Shown: piece by piece, positions 63,021-64,000 of the stretch
Numbering within the stretch: the stretch's first letter is position 1
Layout of the letters: each line of letters opens with the position of its first letter
Assembly (NCBI GenBank): GCA_013397455.1
Contig: VYZB01000077.1
Location: forward strand, 449,729-513,728
Source of the DNA: Crotophaga sulcirostris
Taxonomy: Eukaryota > Chordata > Aves > Cuculiformes > Crotophagidae
Reading direction: 5' to 3'
DNA length: 64,000 nucleotides
The notes under the pieces: generated by a model
Databases searched by the model: none
What the model saw: only the letters and a program-made list of their open reading frames with translations
Told to the model about the DNA's origin: nothing
Translations under genes and position numbers: made by a program

Positions 63021-64000
63021 TTTTTGTCAGAGCAAATGAACAGCTATCATCAAAGTAAACCTAGTGGGAACTGCACGAGGTAGACAGAGGTTCAAACTTC
63101 TGGACTGTCATCATCACAACCTGAAACAAGAAAATTTGTTAAAAAAGGTATTTTCCTTTCCCATGAAAGCTCTCAAAGTTTCTACGGCATAAGAGGCCAT
63201 TTTGAGGTTTTCCTGTTAAAGAGCACTGGCAGGCCACACCAGCGAGGATGAGTTCACCAACATGTGTTTGCTGTCTCCTCAGACTGTAACGGGCACAGTG
63301 TCATTGCTGTGCTGTTGTGGGGAACAAGATCTTCCAGACCCTTTTAAACACAGTCGTCTCCTTTGGAGGTAAGTCACATTCCCCTGGGACCCACTGGGAG
63401 CATATTTCTGTTTGGAAAAATGCAAGTGAACCTCTTGTGGCATATAACGAAATTCTCTGCATTGATCCTGTCGTACCCAAGACAGATGGCAAGCTTTTAC
63501 CTGTTGCCAGCATGTGGCCCCTGAGGCAGTACTAGGCTTGAAAGCTGTTACAGGCTCTCCTGTGATTAGCAGTGTGGCAATGCTGGTTTGAGAAGTCCTT
63601 AAATAATCTGAAACGCCCACTGGAGAAGGTGGTGAGTTGGCAGGTCTGCTGATGCTAACATCACCACTTCACATTTCAGACCACTTCCACACCCATCCTT
63701 ATCTTGCAATGGTTTATTAGGAAGGGAAACACACCCTTGGGGAAAAAAAAAAAGGGTAACAAAACCAAATTGCAAGAGTAAGAGAGTCATGTGCTGTAGC
63801 AGCCAGGGTGTTTAAGGAACACAACAGCTACCACATGAATCACAGCAGTATTGTGAGCATCGTGACACCAGGGAGAAGTTTATACAGGGTTTTTGAATAT
63901 TAATTAGTAACAGGGGAGAGGGAAAATCTAGCTTGGGGTTTTGTTGCTCTCTGGGTGCCCTTGCTTACAAGTTCTGTCTCTTAGCATGTAACCAGCCACC
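63021..64000. other. Intergenic sequence after the second CR1
   Basis: This is single-copy sequence with a short poly-A run near 63743. Overlapping frames on both strands between 63279 and 63620 have no recognisable domain. I see no gene or further repeat. Confidence 0.55.

Noticed and set aside
1..64000. Bacterial-type systems, CRISPR arrays, phage or plasmid features
   Set aside because: Base composition, split exons and CR1/LTR repeats show a vertebrate nuclear genome. No spaced repeat array or gene cluster was seen.

Overview
The window looks like vertebrate nuclear DNA, almost certainly from a bird. The evidence is two 3'-end fragments of CR1 LINEs of the avian type, one degraded LTR of a type I associate with bird ERVL-like elements, AT-rich sequence with few CpGs, spliced short exons, and no dense array of open reading frames. 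There are no operons, bacterial genes, CRISPR arrays, tRNA genes or rRNA genes that I can support.

The only protein-coding gene I can support is the 3' end of STAU2 (Staufen homolog 2, a double-stranded-RNA-binding transport protein) on the + strand. An 89-nt penultimate coding exon (40579-40667) and a terminal exon (coding part 41517-41610) are separated by an 849-bp intron. Joined, they read as 59 residues that match what I know of the Staufen2 C-terminus: the last helix of the final dsRNA-binding-like domain followed by a polar tail. A 3' UTR of about 1.3 kb probably follows.

Layout: 1-40578 is read as intron of STAU2, since the preceding exon was not found and is presumably further upstream. 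It carries an antisense CR1 fragment (about 10132-10252), a solo LTR (about 17058-17584), MIR-like SINE relics (about 5070-5160, 28733-28790 and possibly 22860-22935), short microsatellites, a 53-bp tandem duplication (35508-35613), a perfect 12-bp hairpin (6712-6750), and one stretch rich in homeodomain-type motifs that could be an enhancer (about 34380-34680). Then come the two STAU2 exons and the 3' UTR. From about 42.9 kb to the end I see only intergenic sequence, with a second, better preserved CR1 fragment (62822-63020), a (TA)n tract, an (AAAC)n tract and another possible MIR relic. In human the gene beyond the 3' end of STAU2 is RDH10 in convergent orientation. I did not recognise any RDH10 coding sequence here, so if synteny holds it lies beyond 64 kb.

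The many 60-166 residue open frames mostly overlap on both strands, lack recognisable domains and fit chance expectation; the longest falls inside the LTR. I did not find a convincing undescribed system. The items most worth checking are the enhancer-like AT-rich block, two unexplained open stretches (14268-15043 and 12329-12766, both minus strand), and the structured duplications inside the intron.
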